A stretch of 64,000 nucleotides of DNA from Cercophora sp. LCS_1 (Eukaryota; Ascomycota; Sordariomycetes; Sordariales; Lasiosphaeriaceae): assembly GCA_036250225.1 (NCBI GenBank), contig JAPZLL010000006.1:620001-684000 (forward strand). The letters run 5' to 3'. Position 1 is the stretch's first letter. Each line of letters opens with the position of its first letter. Under the pieces are notes generated by a model. The model was not told the DNA's origin, made no database searches, and saw only the letters and a list, made by a program, of their open reading frames with translations. The position numbers and the translations under genes were made by a program. This document shows positions 10,621-21,925 of the stretch, piece by piece.

Positions 10621-11651
10621 GTCTTTCTCGTTGGAGCTATTCGAAGGGTCGCAACAACCTCATGGCGAACTCATCGTGTCCGGGGCTGGTGGTGGACCTG
10701 CGCGGCTAGCTACCTACTGGCGCATGTGGAGGGGAAAAAAGGAGAAGATTCAAGGTTTGGCGCAGTCAGACGCGCCGCCGTAGCGTCCGCTGAGATCCTC
10801 TCAAGTCCGCTGGGGTTCAGCTGCCTCCCCGTTGTATTCGGATTCAACCTCAATTGGGTCGAAGGGGATCCAAAAATTGGGATCCCGGATGGAGTCGCTT
10901 GATGTAAGGCCTCCACAGGGTCGAACAGTTGATTTCAAGACAACGAGATGCCGGCAACAGGGTCCGCCCAGACGAGGATGCAATTGCCAGGCTGAAGTTG
11001 ACTGCGGCGCGCGTCATGATGTAATGCCGCCAACCTGCCCCGGCAGAACGCCAAGCCCCGTAAATCTGGGTGGGGTCAGCCTGGACAGCTCCCCAACATC
11101 GGCATAATCGATGCGAAACGATCAATTTCCCCTCCTCGCGATCGACGTTCTCTGGTCTATCTGCTTCGTGCCTCTCCTAAGCTCAATCTAGGCCCCGTAA
11201 CCGCTGCAAAAGTGCCAAATGCCATTGCAAACGCTGCTGCGGACCACAAAGACAGCCCCACCGGCCTGCATTCGGCATGGGGTCCACCCTCCCGTCCGGC
11301 GGGCACGCTCGCTGCCCGACCCACCTGGCGACATGCCGTTGGCAAAACCCCGCCCTACGTCATGCTTGTGAAAGGGCAAGCCTCAAGCAGCAAGGTGGAT
11401 GGACGCAGCGAATGGGATGGAAGCATCGAATTCCCCACGGCCAGCAGGTACCATGTCGTGCTGGCATTGTATAAGGGGTGACTGCCCCCCCTCTGGCACC
11501 TGCCGGGAAAGAGAGCCCAATGAATAATAAAACCGTGCCATCTGCCCATTTATCATTAGACCTCGTCCTCACGGCATCGCTTCTTTGTGTCGATTAAATC
11601 CAACAATCCAAAGAACCACCCATCACAACCTCATCAGTCAAGTCGCCAAAC
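10621..11651. other. Divergent promoter region
   Basis: This head-to-head region lies between the dysferlin-domain gene (-) and the small membrane-protein gene (+). There are no supportable frames and no clear TATA box for either gene. Confidence 0.6.
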
Positions 11652-12175
11652 ATGTCCCGATCCAGAGCCCCTATTCTCATCGCCACCGCCCTCGCGGGAG
11701 GCGCCGGCTACTACCTCTACTCGGCAGGCGGAAATCCGAAGGTTGCCGAGAAGAAGTTTGAGAGTACGCCCTCTCTCCCTCCCCGCATGCTGCCCACGTA
11801 TGAATCCCATCTAACCCCTTGCCATGAACAGGCGACGCGCAGAAGGCCGCAGCCAAAATCAGAGGCGAAATCGGCCACCCCCCGCATGACGATGCCACGA
11901 AGGAGGGCATCAAGATCGGCAAGGATATCGGTGCCAAGGTTGACTCGGCGGTATGGCATTTCTTTCCCTCCCCAACTAAAGCTCGTGCGAATCTAATATG
12001 AAAATAGGTCGAGACCATCGACAAGGACCTCTCTAAGGCCAAGCACGAGACCGAGTCGTACGCCAAGAGCGCAAAAGCCGAGACATTGAAGAAGATTGAC
12101 GAGATTGACCGCAAGGTGGAGGAGAAGGCGGCTGCATCCAAAGGATACCTTTCCTCGTGGTTCGGTGGCAAGTAA
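11652..12175 (+). CDS. Small membrane protein, calcofluor-white-hypersensitive type
   Basis: This is a 132-aa protein from three exons (11652-11763, 11832-11950, 12008-12175), with donors GTACGC and GTATGG and acceptors ACAG and ATAG. It opens MSRSRAPILIATALAGG, a single hydrophobic segment at about residues 7-25. A long Lys/Glu/Ala-rich amphipathic helical region follows (IRGEIGHPPHDD, IGKDIGAKVDSA, ETIDKDLSKAKHE) and it ends SSWFGGK. This layout matches the small fungal proteins annotated as calcofluor white hypersensitive protein, which I recall as linked to cell-wall integrity; their biochemical role is not established. The final SSWF motif is typical of that group. Orientation is convergent with snf1. 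Confidence 0.78.
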
Positions 12176-12790
12176 ATAGGGAGGATGCCGGAGGTGGGGT
12201 TTTCTTGACTTATGAATCTTTCGGGTCGGGGCAGGTGTCCCCGGTGTATTCAGTGCAAGGCAGGGTTTTATGAGGGTAATCTTGGAGATTTCAACTTTTC
12301 CGTTTCTCAGGCGTGCACCAAGAGACTTTTGTGACATGCTTGTCTGGACCGCGATGCAAATATGTCGCCAGCGAGACACCATTAGGTGGGACTAACTCCC
12401 CTATCTGGCACTATGCTACTCCTAACTGCGCTCTACAGGCCGGTTATTTACACTCCCCATTGGGTATTCCAACAGCCACCGTGACTGACAACAGAAGAAG
12501 AGATGGTTCCGCCAACCATCTGAGATGTCTCCCACCTTCCTTTCCATGCCCAGTCTCCCTTGTCAGTGTAGACAATAAACTCCAACAAGCTAAATAGAAC
12601 AACAAACATGTATGCGAAAACCTGAGCCTGTTATGGACCCAATATCTCGTAATGGTCGAGGAGGCATGTAACTCCTAATAGTACTTGGCACAGATCGTAC
12701 TAGGGCAGCACAAGACATTCCCTCTGCGTTGGTGGTCCCGGGCGGGACCGGGCTGGGCAGTTTACACCGCCGTATCTTTGTGGGCTGGGC
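12176..12790. other. Convergent intergenic region
   Basis: This is shared 3' flank of the small membrane-protein gene (+) and snf1 (-). An AATAAA hexamer on the + strand lies at 12574-12579, about 400 bp after the + gene, and could serve polyadenylation. There is no coding signal. Confidence 0.5.
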
Positions 12791-15201
12791 TTAGTCCGCG
12801 TCGGCGAGCTGCATGATAAGCCGCGCCGCCAAGTCGAGGAACGGGAATGGGCTGGTGACCTCCTTATCCTCGAGCAACTTGCCTTCAGGTGTCTCATACC
12901 CGTCCACCTTGAAGTCGACCAGATAAACGCCAGGCTCCATCTCGTAGATCTGGACATCCATGCGCATTGCCACGATCTGGCTCTCTCGGCCGCCGTCTCG
13001 TGTCACGTAGACATTGTCGCCGAACTCACTAAGACCAGAAGCAACCGAGTGCTTCTTCAGTGCTGCGGGGTGTCAGCAAGCGACTACAAGCTGGAACGGG
13101 GAAATTTACTCTCTGTGGTCCAGCGGATCTTGAGGTGCCAAGGATCTGCCGGCAGCTTATACATTTTTGAAGGATCTATGCTCGCCGTTGAGCCACCACG
13201 TCCCCGTGATCGGGGCGATCCATCATAGTCATCTTGGTCCTCATCGCCGTGGACCTTGTCGAAGTCCTCGTCAACAATCCAACCCGCCCCGAGCTTATAC
13301 AGAGCCTTGTAGATGCAGACAAGCGCTTCCCACGGTACATTCCTAGACCGGATGCCGAACTGCCAGCGAATAGGCTTAGTTTTCTTAGGCGGGTTGACAG
13401 GCGTAAGTCCCTGCGGTCTCTTGTTTGCCTCGTCCAGACGCAGCTGGCTACGCGAATGCGGTTTGAGACGGCGCAACGTCTCCTCTTGCTCGGCCTGGCT
13501 CTGAGGTTGAGGTAGAGGGTCAGGGGCAGTAGGCGTGAGATTGAGGCCAATTCCCGCCAGTTTTGCTTTCTCGCGCTCCATAAACACCTTATGGTACGCA
13601 GGCAAGCTGCTAGGCAGGACGCCAACCTTGCTGATATACGGCTTGACCGAGGCGCTTGTGCTCGTCGAAGCGATGGACCGGGCTGATGACATGTTGGCAT
13701 CCAACATGGGGCTTGAGCCAGAATCATCCGTTGCCGTGGTAAGAGTCGCAAGTTCTTCAACCAATTTAGCATCTTGATCCTCCTCTGCGGTTGGCGAAGC
13801 CCCGAATGGATTGTCTAAGCCCAGGTTTGCTTCACGGTTGTCAGGTTGGTTGGTTGTAATTATCACGCCCAAACCCATACGAGCACAACGCGAACGACGC
13901 GGGGATACGATCTCACTCAGGGGCTAAAGCCAAAAAAAAAGATGGGGGAAAAATCGAGCGCTGAAGTCCAGTGGCAAGGGAGACTTACGGTTATTTTGCA
14001 TGAGCTTGTTCTCGCGCACAATCATGTATGCATCTTTGATGGCTGACGGCTCCTCTGCCTCCAAGGCTTCTTGGACGTCCCTCTTTCCATAACCCATGGT
14101 CTTACTGATCTTCTCCGTAACTTCGTTGTGCAGCTTCTCTTGAACTTGGCGTGGGGCCTGGGGTGCAATGTCGCTAACTTTGATGGCCTTGTTAAGGTCG
14201 ACACCAGTATTGAGGAACTCCTCAACGGGGGGATGTAGGTAGGCGGGAAGGTCTTTGAGGAACCACGGGTCTTGGCGAATCTCCTCGATTGTTGCTCTCT
14301 GGACGGGATTAACGACGAGCATCTTCTTGATCAAGGCTGCCGCGCCGGGGCTCATCCAAGTAGGAACCATGTAACTCCCCCGTGCAATCTTGGCAAACAG
14401 GCTCGGAATATGCTCATCGTCGAATGGCAGACGCCCGACCAGCAAGACATAGAGGATGACGCCGCAACTCCACACATCGACCTCGGGACCAGCGTATAAC
14501 TTGCCGCCGATGACTTCAGGGGCAGCATAGTTGGGGGACCCGCAGCTGGTCTTGAGGAAGTTGCCGTCACTCATGATATTGCTCAAACCAAAGTCGGCCA
14601 CTTTGACATTGAGGTTCTCGTCGAGGAGCAGGTTCTCGGGTTTGAGATCGCGGTGGACAATCTTGTGTCGGTGGCAGTACTCGACCGCGCACAGCATCTG
14701 CTGGAAAAACCGACGGGCTTCGTCCTCCTTCATCTTGCCATGTTGCACAATATAATCGAAGAGCTCGCCGCCGGCATACTCGAGGACCATAATAATCTCC
14801 GTCGAGGTCTTAATAACGGTGAAGAGCTTGATGATGTGGGGGTGTCGTAGCAGCTGGAGATATTCGATCTCGCGCTCGACACGCCCCTGCATGTCGCGGC
14901 TGATGAGCTTCTTGCGGGGGATGATCTTGAGGGCGACTTTTTGGCCGGTGCCCCGATGGAGGGCCAGCTTGACCTTGCCGAAGCTGCCCTCGCCGAGCGT
15001 CTTGACGATGTTGTAGGCGCCAATGCGCTGCTCGGTCCGGGTCTTCTCGCGGACGGGGGCCGACGAGCCCTGGTGAGGTCGGTTGTCCATGACGGCGGCG
15101 TTGATCGACGGGGGTTGGTCGCCGCCCGACCGCTTGTTGCGCCGAATCTGCGACGGCGACAGCGAGATGGAAAGCTCCTCGTCGTCGTAGGCCTGCGCCA
15201 T
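12791..15201 (-). CDS. snf1: Snf1/AMPK alpha-subunit serine/threonine kinase
   Basis: This is the catalytic subunit of the SNF1 complex, which controls glucose derepression and energy stress responses. The product has 734 aa from three exons (15201-13989, 13829-13110, 13062-12791). The kinase domain spans about residues 63-315: glycine loop GEGSFGKVKLA, Lys92 in VALKI, HRDLKPEN with Asp185, DFG with Asp203, and activation-loop Thr218 in LKTSCGSPNYAAPE, the site phosphorylated by upstream kinases. A UBA-like autoinhibitory region follows (VTEKISKTMGYGKRDVQEAL). The C-terminal regulatory domain begins near RWQFGIRSRNVPWEAL and ends in DFKVDGYE and FPFLDLAARLIMQLADAD. The first intron uses the acceptor at 13830 with a CTGAC branch site; without splicing the C-terminal half is lost. 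The family call is certain; the gene may be expected to affect secondary-metabolite control, but nothing here shows that. Confidence 0.96.
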
Positions 15202-15690
15202 GTTCGGGATGGTGCACTGGCGGCCGATGTCGTCGGAATGGCGTGGGTGGGTGGAGAAAGCAGAGATTACCCCTCGAAAAGACGTCAGGGTCTACTCAAG
15301 CGCAGTTCGGCGAGATGCAGCTTCCTGGTCACGAAAGTCGGGTTGGCGGCAATCGCTGAGCGCTCACCTGGAAACGGCGAGGGGCTGGCGGCACGGGTCC
15401 CCGCGGTTATCAGTGTGGGGCAATGACAGCGAAGTCGCTGCCAGATTTGCGGAGCCCCGCCAGTTGGCGGCAGCGGGACCACAGCGGGGCCCCAGCTTCA
15501 AGTCGGGCCGGGCTTCCTGGCGTCTAGAACAAGGTGATGCTTTACATGTGATATCTTAGGTGATGGTATCTAACGAGGATGGAGAGCCTATCAATGCTTC
15601 ATACAGTATAATACATATTTGATCAATCTACTCGTTGCGTTGCCATAGTGTGCAGTCCACCAGCTGTGCGATCAAGCTTCTGATTCCTCC
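15202..15690. other. snf1 promoter region
   Basis: This 489-bp gap lies between snf1 and the upstream minus-strand gene. It is GC-rich near snf1 and AT-rich at 15540-15640. No gene is seen. Confidence 0.6.
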
Positions 15691-16485
15691 TCACAGCTTT
15701 CTTTCTTCGTCACGTAATCTACTTATCAGCTTCTCGGTAAGGAACGGGCTGAGACCGAGACTGTGAAGCATCAGCATGTGCAAAAGTGACAGATGGAGGA
15801 CAACCTACATTCCCTGGTTGGTCACAATTCGGTATGTCCCACTCGGCTGGTAATTTCCAATGATGTTCCCCTTCCCATCCACCTCCACACTGCCCATGAT
15901 ATCTTCAGGCCTAGCAGTTGCGCTTGTTAGCCATCACCTTCACAATGAAAAACATGCAGAATAGTCATACCAGGCTATCCGCCCAAAGTCTGGAGGATTC
16001 CGTGCATCACTCAAGTGAACCCAGCCGCCAACACCCGCCCCCCCTGCACCTCCTTCAGCACTTGCACCGCCAGCGCCAGTACCCGTCCCCCTCTTACTCC
16101 GGGCCTGGATAAAGCTAAAACCTCCCGGGGATGCAAAGGCTTGCGCTTGGCCCTGAAGACCCGGGTCATCTTGGGCATGCGCCGCAAGGACTTCGTTCAT
16201 GATCTGTATGAACCGGCGGTTCTCTTTGAAGGAGGTTGGGGTGGGCGGGACTTCGGAGGTGGTCCCAATAGCAATCGCGGCATTAGGGGGCCATTTCTCG
16301 AGGTAGGATAGAAGATATCGACCGGTACCTGGCAAAGGGAAGACCTTCTACGAACTGGTCAGTCGAGCTTCAACACTTGGAGCTTCTTCAGTGCTCACAA
16401 TCTTCGGGTTGGTGGACAACGTCGATACTGTCCGTGCAGCTCTCGGCAGCTGAGGTACAACTGGTCGAAAATGTGATAAAAACAT
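15691..16485 (-). CDS. Conserved-looking 211-aa protein, probable mitochondrial targeting
   Basis: Four exons (16485-16399, 16347-15971, 15910-15809, 15760-15691) join into an open frame of 636 nt. The first intron is 51 nt (donor GTGAGC, branch CTGAC, acceptor TAG). The N-terminus MFLSHFRPVVPQLPRAARTV is rich in Arg/Ser/Thr with no acidic residues, like a mitochondrial presequence. The body contains LPGTGRYLLSYLEKWPPN, a Gly/Ala-rich loop, GGWVHLSDARNPPDFGRI and PEDIMGSVEVDGKGNI, then NYQPSGTYRIVTNQG and ends LSPFLTEKLISRLRDEERKL. I recall this pattern as a conserved fungal protein of unknown function, but I cannot name it. It is divergent from dpb2 with about 0.5 kb between them. Confidence 0.75.
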
Positions 16486-17009
16486 GGTGGCAATGGCTTG
16501 ATGCTGTGAATGTTGCCAGAGTTCGAAGCTCTCCAATTGTGGTGTCGTGCATGATGTCAATGTCTCGTCGCGTGGGAGCTGCCGGCGGCAACTTTTTAGT
16601 GGGTCATTTCCATCAGAAGCTCCTGAACAGAAAAGACAGACACACAAAGCACATATACAACTTTACAGAGCATCAACATATGTAGCTTTTAGAAGATTCA
16701 TAAAATAGTATTACATGTTTTTGTTAAATCCATCAATTCCTCTTTGTCTTCCCTATACCATTATGTTGGCTGGGAACGCTTGGTGTCATTTTTAGTCTGT
16801 AGACTTCTCTGTTGCTGACTTACTTGGACCCCTGTTCCACCCCTCCAACGCGGCGCGGTCGCTGCCACTTTACGCGACCTGCATGTTGATTCTTCAGATC
16901 CGAAACCTTGCTTGCCATTGTCGACCAACACAAACTCCCTTTAATCTGTGGTCCCTGGAAACAAAATTGTGAGCCGGCTTTCTTTTTGTCGAGCAAAAAC
17001 ATCGACAAG
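16486..17009. other. Divergent promoter between the 211-aa gene and dpb2
   Basis: This 524-bp head-to-head region is AT-rich at 16660-16760. There is no clear TATA box and no RNA gene was found. Confidence 0.6.
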
Positions 17010-19446
17010 ATGATGCCCGTATCGAGTCCCAAGAAAAACCAGCAAAAAGGGCGGCCCAAAAGCCCCGAGAGAGGCGGCAGAAGGTCGAAACCCCCAGCGT
17101 TCTTTGCGCCGAAGAACCTAGCACCATCCAGCGCGATTCCCTCATCCTCGCCGGCTTTCGCAACTCCTGTTCACCCACTCAAACCGTTCCAAGCACCCGC
17201 GCCCGCAAAGGCCGCGATTCTACCAATCCTCCTCCCCCCTGCGACCCTTCGCCCACTCGCCTTTCGAACATTTACCAAGAAGTACAGCTTGACCCTTACC
17301 TCCACCGCCCTTCAAGAACTCGCAACATTTATTGGGAGACATTGTGGTTCGGGATGGCGCGAAGAAGGGTTGGCGGAGAAAGTGCTGGAGGAGGTCGCGC
17401 GGTCATGGAAAAATCGAAATGGGGGTGTCATCGTTGACGGCGCCAGTCCTGAGCTGAAGGACATTCTGAAAACCCTCGAGAGCAACATGAGCGGCGGGAA
17501 GATCGTAACGGGGCAGCGCGGGTTAAGCCGACAGAACAGTTTGATGCTGGATGGCTCGCAAGAGACCGAAGCGACCAAGACTCGGCTGGGCCTCAGGCCC
17601 GCCAGCCTTGCACGAGAGGACAGCCAGTCAAGTTTTGGCATGTCGACTCTGGATTTTGCGGAACAACCTGACGAGGAGGGTATCAACGATCCGCGAAGAT
17701 GGCTCAAGGTTATACACGCCCTCGACCAGCCGCGATTCACGTACAATGTGGCAAAAAAGCACTTTGAGAAGTTGGTTACCCCTATTTTATAAGAGAAGCA
17801 ACTTGATCTAATGTCGACCCAGGGAAACCTCCAAACCATCGCTGCTACCGCCCGCGTCTCACAAGACAGATGCCTTCCGCAACCGCTTCAACGTCATCCA
17901 TCAACGACTCCTCCGTAATGAATTATTTCAAGCCTCCACCGTTGCCGGCGCCTCCCGTCGCAACAAGGCCAATGCGATGCAATCCCACAAAATCACCCCC
18001 ATCTCCAACCTCCTCGGCCGTCATGGAACCAACCATATGCTTCTAGGGATGCTGGTCATCCTGCCCACTGGTAATCTCGCCATCTCCGACCTCACCGGCA
18101 CCATCGCCCTCGATCTTTCCCAGGCTGCCTGCGTCCCGGCCGATTCAGCATGGTTCACTCCCGGTATGATTGTGCTGATCGACGGTATCTACGAAGAGGA
18201 GGAGGAGCACGCAGGGAAGGGCCTTTCCGGTTCAAGCGGCGTTGGCGGCACCATCGGAGGTAGATTTCAGGGTTTCTTCATCGGCCAGCCTCCTTGCGAG
18301 AAGCGCCGGGCCACCCTCGGGGTTAGTGGCCCCGACGGCGATATGGACCACACCATCGGTGGCGGGTTTGGGTGGATTGACTTCCTCGGCGTCGGCAGCG
18401 AACGCGCAGTTGGGCAGCGCATGCGCAAGCTCGAGCACAGGCTCCTCCGCCAGCCGCAGGCCATCGAGCCCGAAGTGCCCGGCCGCGGACGCGTGGTGAT
18501 CCTTGGCGAGTTGGCGCTAGACCAGCCCCGAACGCTTCAGGCACTGAGAAAGATACTGGGTCTGTATGCCACGGATCCCCCAGGGACAACCCCAATGACT
18601 TTTGTCCTGACAGGGAACTTCACCGCACACGCTGTCATGGCCCGCGGTGGGAGCGGGGGAAGTATTGAATACAAGGAATATTTTGACGCGCTCGCGTCGA
18701 CGCTGGCGGATTACCCCAGTCTTCTTACCACAGCGACGTTTGTCTTCGTCCCTGGCGATAATGACGGGTGGACGTCTGCCTTTACAGGGGGCGCTGCCAC
18801 GCCTCTGCCCAGGAAGTCTGTTCCGGCTCTGTTCACATCCAGGATCAGGAGGGCCTTTGCTGCTGCCAACTCCGAGGCCGGTCTGTCAGGGGAGGCAGGT
18901 GGTGAGGCGGTGTGGGCGACGAACCCGAGCCGGTTGTCGCTATTTGGTCCAGTACAGGAGATTGTACTTTACAGGGATGATATCTCGGCGAGACTAAGGA
19001 GGGCGGCAGTTAGGCTTGGGGGAAAGAAGGCCGCGGAGGAGAAAGGAGGGGACGGAGATGTCGCCATGTCTGGGGCATTATCCGCAGAAGGAAGCGAGGA
19101 CGTCATGGAGGTCGATGGCGCTGCGGAGAAAGCAGTGCCTGAGGTGCCATACGATGTACTTGCCGCAAGGAAGCTTGTCAAGACGTTGTTGGACCAGGGG
19201 TATCTTGCGCCATTCAGGCAGGCGGTCAGGCCGGTGCATTGGGACTTTGCTGGGGCGTTGCATTTGTATCCGTTGCCAACGGCCATGGTATTGGTGGACA
19301 CGACGGCACCGCCGTTTTGTGTTACCTACGAAGGATGTCATGTTATGAATCCTGGGAGCGTGTTAGTTCCCGGAAGAAAGGGTGTCGCAAGGTGGATCGA
19401 ATATGAGGTTGGGAAGGTTGGGAAGATGAGGGAGTGTACTTTTTGA
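17010..19446 (+). CDS. dpb2: DNA polymerase epsilon subunit B (Dpb2)
   Basis: This is the second, non-catalytic subunit of the leading-strand replicative polymerase, needed for CMG helicase assembly; it acts in the nucleus. The predicted product has 794 aa from two exons (17010-17770, 17823-19446) with a 52-nt intron (donor GTTGGT, acceptor CCCAG). The N-terminus is Pro/Lys-rich and disordered, then comes a helical LTLTSTALQELATFIGRH segment. After the intron lies the conserved core: DAFRNRFNVIHQRLLRNELF, an OB-like strand set (MLLGMLVILPTGNLAISDLTG), and the inactive phosphoesterase fold (RGRVVILGELALDQPRT, FVLTGNFTAHA, ETVILY-like EIVLYRDD). The end, PPFCVTYEGCHVMNPGSVL, is typical of the family. 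I chose the ATG at 17010 over an in-frame one at 16908 because the upstream codons look like leader sequence; a second ATG follows at once at 17013. Confidence 0.9.
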
Positions 19447-20368
19447 TTATCACGGTTCGCGATGATGCGTGGAGTTACACGGAGGGTTGCGAGTTGGACG
19501 CATATCTAGACGTCGTATACCTAATGAACTGGACATCAGACCAGAGGATGTTTAAACCATGAAGTATCTTGCTGTGGCAACCCGTACTGGGATGGGGGCT
19601 TGAGGGACTTGCCTATCTGAAGATTCTATGTATACGGGACCCTGTTGTTGCGCTCATCGGAGGAAAACGACCAAGATTCATGCGATGGCTCTTCTGCGAT
19701 GCAATCAGTGTCAAATTCGGACTGTCAGGACGATTGGCCGACGGAGAAACATTCCATCTCATCAGCAATAGCATGTGCTGCCATTGACCAGCAGTGAGGA
19801 CGCTGCCCTTTTTGTCAACAAACGAGTCGCAAATATCAAAAGGAAGCATCCTCAAACTGAACACAGGCACCTTTGCCGTGTTGATATAGCCTCAGCCTCT
19901 TGTGTATACCCTCAACGCATCAATACCTCAATATCCCTGAGTATCCGCAACTTCCACCTTGGATCACGACTCAATTTGACGGCCAGACATCTGCACCCAC
20001 GATACCAAATAATAACATCTGGCCAGCAACCACGCATTTTCGTGATTGCGTGAACAACCAAGTCCTTGCCGATTTCCGTCCATGCCAAAAAATTGGCGCC
20101 GTCCTGTTATTTACAACTCCGGACCTTTGATGACAGACAAGCCGGAGTTGAAGGAGTTTGGTGGCTGAATAAAACCCACGCCGTTCGGCCTTTCTTTTCT
20201 TCTAATTGAAGCGAAACGAAGCCACGGCATGATATAAATCTGATATTCGTTCCAAAAGGACATGAAACACGTGGATTTTTTATGGTCGTTATTTGGGTGC
20301 CGTCAATATTTACATCGCGGCTTGCCACCCACCCCGTCATGTCATGACATGACACCATAAGAGCGGCC

Positions 20369-20644
20369 GCGTCAACAAATCATGACGATGCTATCAGCCA
20401 CGATTGAAAAAGTAAATAGGGTAATATCAGATACAACCAAGATCCGTGCATTTGCCAAGGTAGGTGATTGCTATGTTGTTTCCGTCGTCGGAAGGGGGAG
20501 CCACCTGCGTCAACGAGCCATGGCGATGCTAGCAGCCGCGGTCGAAACAGTAAACAGGGCGCTTTCAGATACAAACAAGATCCGCTCATTTAGAGGCTCA
20601 TTATATTTGCTGCGTCGTTTTCGTCGTCGGAAAGGGCAGCATCC
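20369..20644. repeat. Imperfect 138-bp tandem duplication
   Basis: Two adjacent units begin at 20369 and 20507 with GCGTCAAC. The first 86 bp align without gaps (for example ACGATGCTATCAGCC against GCGATGCTAGCAGCC), and a second matched block near the unit end reads CCGTCGTCGGAAGGG against TCGTCGTCGGAAAGG. In the first block I count about 12 transitions and 6 transversions by eye. At every transition the left copy has A or T where the right has G or C. Confidence 0.75.
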
Positions 20645-21889
20645 GCTGTTCCGCCTTTCAGGGGCTAGGGGGTGATAAACAACACAACACGCTGACATGT
20701 CAGCTCAGGGGCTCACGATGGTGTAATGCAAAGCGTATCTATGATGAAAATCTAGTTGAGCCACGTTTCAATTGCAAGAACAAATGTTTGTGGTTGGTAT
20801 CATGGTTGTCGAGCCAAAAATGGAACATGCATCACGACCAACACATGGACTAACGTGGGACGTCGAGCATTAGCCGATGAAACTTTTTTCTTGATACGCT
20901 CACTAAGGCATCGTTGGGTTTGGTCAATGCCAGGGACAAAACCAATAGCGTAACAAACAACAATTCCTCTGTAGGTACGACGCCCCAGGTGCTCAAATCG
21001 CCCAGCTCATGTCATACTGCAGAGATGCCTTACCCTCATCCAACGTCTCACAGCAGACACGGAGCCTACTTCAAGAGCCAGTCAGCATCTCCTCCAAAGG
21101 GAAGCTGCTTTCGCGCCAAGCTCGGCGCTATGAGATACCCCTTCAAGACCTTGGGTTGCAGAGGGGGACGATCTCAGCCTCCGATGACGATGTCTGAAAC
21201 AATCATGATCACAGACAGACGCTTACCGCTCCGCGTGCCATTTGCAGGCGGCCGCTGAAGCCAACCAAGATGGTGTATCTCAACCCTGGTGGACCAAAAT
21301 CAGAGATCAAAGACAAAAAGAGTCGGTCGACAACGGCCCCCGTGAATTAGGTAACCAAGTCAGCTGATGGCTGTTGACGTCGTGGGACCTCTCCCGCATC
21401 AATAGCACGAGAAGCTGGCGACATGTGAAAGATTGCACAGCCACGGAGCTGTAGCTCCGATTCATCATTTGCTCGGTTGCCCAACCGGGCCGCAAGAGAA
21501 GCAGGGTTTGAAAGTTTAGGTAACCGCATTTGCCTCTCGGTTGCCTCCCATGCACAATGACGACGATCGAAGGGACTCGCCGGGCGAAGGACGGATCGCA
21601 TTCCAGAAAACCATTAGCCCCCGCAACCGAGAGCCAGTTATGGTGGGCATCGCCCCAGGGCTGGTTCGAGGCCTTGGGACAAACCGGCTCCAGGTTTCGA
21701 GGGCCAATTCATTTATCTCGTGCGATGCGAGGTTTACCGAGCTGCAATGCAGGTCACGACGAAGGGGCAGTCTTTGAGCCTCGTCTGACTGTGTCAAAAT
21801 TCGTGGGGCCACAAAACATGCCATCGAGAAAATGACCTCAAGACCGCGTACAAAAACCAGCCCGCCCTCTTGCGAATATGGATGGTGGT

Positions 21890-21925
21890 GAGTTGCAGAT
21901 GGCCGTCGAGTTGCAGATGGCCGCA
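21890..21925. repeat. 18-bp direct repeat, two copies
   Basis: The unit GAGTTGCAGATGGCCGTC at 21890-21907 is followed at once by a copy at 21908-21925 that differs only in the last two bases. No function can be assigned. Confidence 0.7.
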
